Positions 62,256 to 64,000 of a stretch of DNA of 64,000 nt are shown in pieces. This DNA is from Allobosea sp. (GTDB lineage: Bacteria; Pseudomonadota; Alphaproteobacteria; Rhizobiales; Beijerinckiaceae). The DNA is taken from NCBI RefSeq assembly GCF_017308075.1, contig NZ_JAFKFX010000031.1:1-64000 (forward strand), written 5' to 3'. The translations under genes were made by a program, and so were the position numbers. Position 1 is the first letter of the stretch, and the number at the start of each line of letters is the position of its first letter. The notes under the pieces are model-generated. The model was not told the origin of the DNA, did not search any database, and saw only the letters and a list, made by a program, of their open reading frames with translations.

Positions 62256-63683
62256 GTGCTCGATCGGCTGCGCGATATCGTTGGCGACAAGGGGCTCATC
62301 GCCGATCCCGGCGATATGGCCCCCTGGCTGACCGATTGGCGCGAGAGGCGCAAGGGCAGGGCGCTCTGCGTCGTCGCCCCGGCCTCTACGGCCGAGGTCG
62401 CAGCCGTGATGCGGCTCTGCGCCGAGGAGGGCCAGCCGGTCTTCCCGGTCGGCGGCAATACCGGGCTCTGTTTCGGCGCGGTGCCGGAGAGCGGCCACGC
62501 GGACAGGCCGGGCATCGTCCTGTCGCTGCGCCGGATGAACAAGATCCGCGCCATCGACCGCGCCGGCAATGTCGCGACCGTCGATGCCGGCGTCGTGCTC
62601 GGCGACCTGCATGCCGCTGCGGCGGAAGCGGGCCGTCAGTTCCCGCTCCATCTCGGCAGCGAGGGCAGCGCCCAGATCGGCGGGCTGATCTCGACCAATG
62701 CCGGTGGCACCGGCGTCGTCCGCTACGGGCCGATGCGCGATCTCGTCGCCGGGCTGGAGGTCGTCCTTGCCGATGGCCGCGTGCTCGACGATCTCGCGGC
62801 CCTGCGCAAGGACAATACCGGCTATATGCTGCGGCACCTGTTCATCGGTGCCGAAGGAACGCTCGGCATCATCACCGGCGCGGCGCTGCGGCTGCACCCG
62901 CAGACCCCGAATACCGCCCACGCCTGGGTCTCGGTGGCCGATCCAGCCGCTGCGGGCGCTCTTCTCGCCGCCATGCAGGATCGGGCAGGCAGCGCGATCC
63001 AGGCCTTCGAACTGGTCTCTGCCTCGCAGTTCGAGCTTGTGGTTCGCCATGTCGAGCGCATCCGCATTCCCTTCGATGCCATTCCGGCCTGGTCGGTGCT
63101 GATCGAGCTCGGCAGCGAGGATGGCTCGACCGGCCTTAGCGCCATTCTCGAAGAGGTCCTCGGCGACTGCCTGGAAAAGGGCACGGTGGTCGATGCGGTC
63201 GTCGCGACCTCGCAGCAGCAGGCCGGCGAGTTCTGGCATGTCCGCCACTCGGTCTCTGAGGCCAACAAGAAGGAGGGCATCGGCGTCGTCCACGACGTCG
63301 CCGTGCGGACCTCCGACGTCGCAGGCTTCATCGCGGCCGCCGATGTGGTTGCCGCCGCGCGCTATCCGCAGGCTGTGACCCAGGTGGTCTGCCATCTTGG
63401 CGACGGCAATGTGCACTACATCCTGATGTTCCAGCGCGCCTTTTGGGCGAGCCTGCCGGACACGGAGGCCTTCGCGCTCGAAGTCGAGCAGGCGGTGCAT
63501 GACGTGGCGGCGCGCTTCCGCGGCACCTTCAGCGCCGAGCACGGCGTCGGCCGCAAGCTGACCGAGGAACTCGAACGCCTCGCCGACCCGTTGCGCTACG
63601 AGCTGATGGGCAAGGTCAAGGCACTGTTCGATCCGCACAATCTGATGAATCCCGGTGTCCTCCTTCCGGCGAAGGCCGGGTGA
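62256..63683 (+). CDS. FAD-linked D-2-hydroxyacid dehydrogenase (GlcD/D2HGDH type)
   Basis: A 475-residue flavoprotein. The FAD-binding PCMH domain (about 35-215) includes FPVGGNTGLCFGAVP, LGSEGSAQIGGLISTNAGGT and LRKDNTGYMLRHLFIGAEGTLG. The FAD-oxidase C domain (about 225-470) has HLGDGNVHYILMF and the end FRGTFSAEHGVGRKL plus FDPHNLMNPG. Relatives oxidise D-lactate, D-2-hydroxyglutarate or glycolate. GTG 62256 is the start, 17 bases after the DapA-like stop. It probably acts in the same catabolic route. Confidence 0.88.
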   Translation: MLDRLRDIVGDKGLIADPGDMAPWLTDWRERRKGRALCVVAPASTAEVAAVMRLCAEEGQPVFPVGGNTGLCFGAVPESGHADRPGIVLSLRRMNKIRAIDRAGNVATVDAGVVLGDLHAAAAEAGRQFPLHLGSEGSAQIGGLISTNAGGTGVVRYGPMRDLVAGLEVVLADGRVLDDLAALRKDNTGYMLRHLFIGAEGTLGIITGAALRLHPQTPNTAHAWVSVADPAAAGALLAAMQDRAGSAIQAFELVSASQFELVVRHVERIRIPFDAIPAWSVLIELGSEDGSTGLSAILEEVLGDCLEKGTVVDAVVATSQQQAGEFWHVRHSVSEANKKEGIGVVHDVAVRTSDVAGFIAAADVVAAARYPQAVTQVVCHLGDGNVHYILMFQRAFWASLPDTEAFALEVEQAVHDVAARFRGTFSAEHGVGRKLTEELERLADPLRYELMGKVKALFDPHNLMNPGVLLPAKAG

Positions 63684-63801
63684 GGGTGCCGCAAGCAAAT
63701 CCGCCAGCGCTCCTGCCGGAGCGCGGGACGGCCTACCCGCCGACACAGGCGGGATCGCGCTCCAACGACCTTGGAGCACTATTCCAATCGGGAGAGACGA
63801 C

Positions 63802-64000
63802 ATGACGACACGCAGGGATCTCGCCGGGCTGCTCGGTGCCGGCGCCGTTGCGGCAACGGCGCTGACCCTGGCTTCGAAGGAAGCCAGCGCGCAGGCGGCC
63901 ACCACCAACACCTTCGAGCGCATCCTCAGCTCCAAGAAGCTCCGGATGGGCGCCGTCGCCGCCGGCCAGCCCTGGACCTTCAAGGACCGTGCGACCGGCA
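63802..64000 (+). CDS. ABC transporter substrate-binding protein, 5' part (cut by window end)
   Basis: The first 66 residues are visible: a signal-like segment starting TTRRDLAGLLGAGAVAATAL, resembling a twin-arginine or Sec signal that ends near ASAQA, then FERILSSKKLRMGAVAAGQP, the opening strand of an SBP_bac_3 amino-acid-type binding protein. GGGAGAG precedes ATG 63802. It lies 118 bases after the dehydrogenase stop on the same strand and probably imports the substrate of the pathway. The rest lies beyond the window. Confidence 0.75.
   Translation, partial: MTTRRDLAGLLGAGAVAATALTLASKEASAQAATTNTFERILSSKKLRMGAVAAGQPWTFKDRATG

Overview
The window is high-GC DNA with alphaproteobacterial gene content. 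It includes an Lrp regulator beside an AceE-like transketolase, Aap-type amino-acid ABC genes, an extended ribosomal protein L21, an IalB-family protein, a DUF6455 protein and dispersed REP-like palindromes. A member of the Hyphomicrobiales close to Bosea fits best. That placement is inferred from gene content and style; no search was run.

Layout. 0-0.55 kb: the tail of an IS1182-like transposase and tRNA-Gly(GCC). 0.7-4.6 kb: YbaK-type deacylase, CnoX-like thioredoxin-TPR protein, Lon-substrate-binding-domain protein and a UMF1-type MFS carrier. 4.8-8.2 kb: AceE-like E1/transketolase divergent from an Lrp regulator, then a frameshifted DUF1272 gene. 8.5-11.9 kb: two permeases and a binding protein of an Aap-type transporter, without an ATPase gene. 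12-13.9 kb: a small secreted protein and a class-C serine hydrolase. 14-21.7 kb: an oxyanion-uptake locus with tupB-tupC, tupA, modA, trmO and a FecBCD-type system that may be MolABC-like, controlled by a divergent HTH-PBP regulator with a palindromic candidate operator. 21.7-22.5 kb: mntP behind a yybP-ykoY manganese riboswitch. 22.6-28.7 kb: a Rossmann-fold protein, a DSD1-type PLP enzyme, an MsbA-like exporter, a DHA2 efflux pump and an IalB protein. 28.9-31.9 kb: the obgE / acetyltransferase / rpmA / rplU ribosomal block.

32.2-36.9 kb follows tRNA-Ser(CGA). It is a decayed accessory stretch holding an Ivy-like gene broken by an in-frame TAG, a Sel1-like gene broken by an in-frame TAA with an AT-rich patch, and several small secreted or lipoprotein genes.

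36.9-58.1 kb looks like a stress or acid-resistance island. It holds two AspT-type antiporters around an aspartate 4-decarboxylase, a large Orn/Lys/Arg decarboxylase, a DUF3300 protein fused to an S74-like C-terminal domain, a DUF2950 protein, a SulP transporter, a FixJ-like response regulator, a membrane-anchored winged-helix/TPR regulator, PPK2 and a membrane-protein/HlyD pair. The decarboxylases consume protons and AspT exchanges substrate for product, so a shared pH-homeostasis role is a reasonable inference.

58.2-60.2 kb: DUF6455 and hemN diverge around an FNR/FixK-type box. 60.4-64 kb: an XRE-cupin regulator faces a catabolic cluster of a DapA-family enzyme, a D-2-hydroxyacid dehydrogenase and the start of an ABC binding protein cut by the window end. 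No CRISPR array, rRNA operon, intact prophage or intact insertion sequence was seen.
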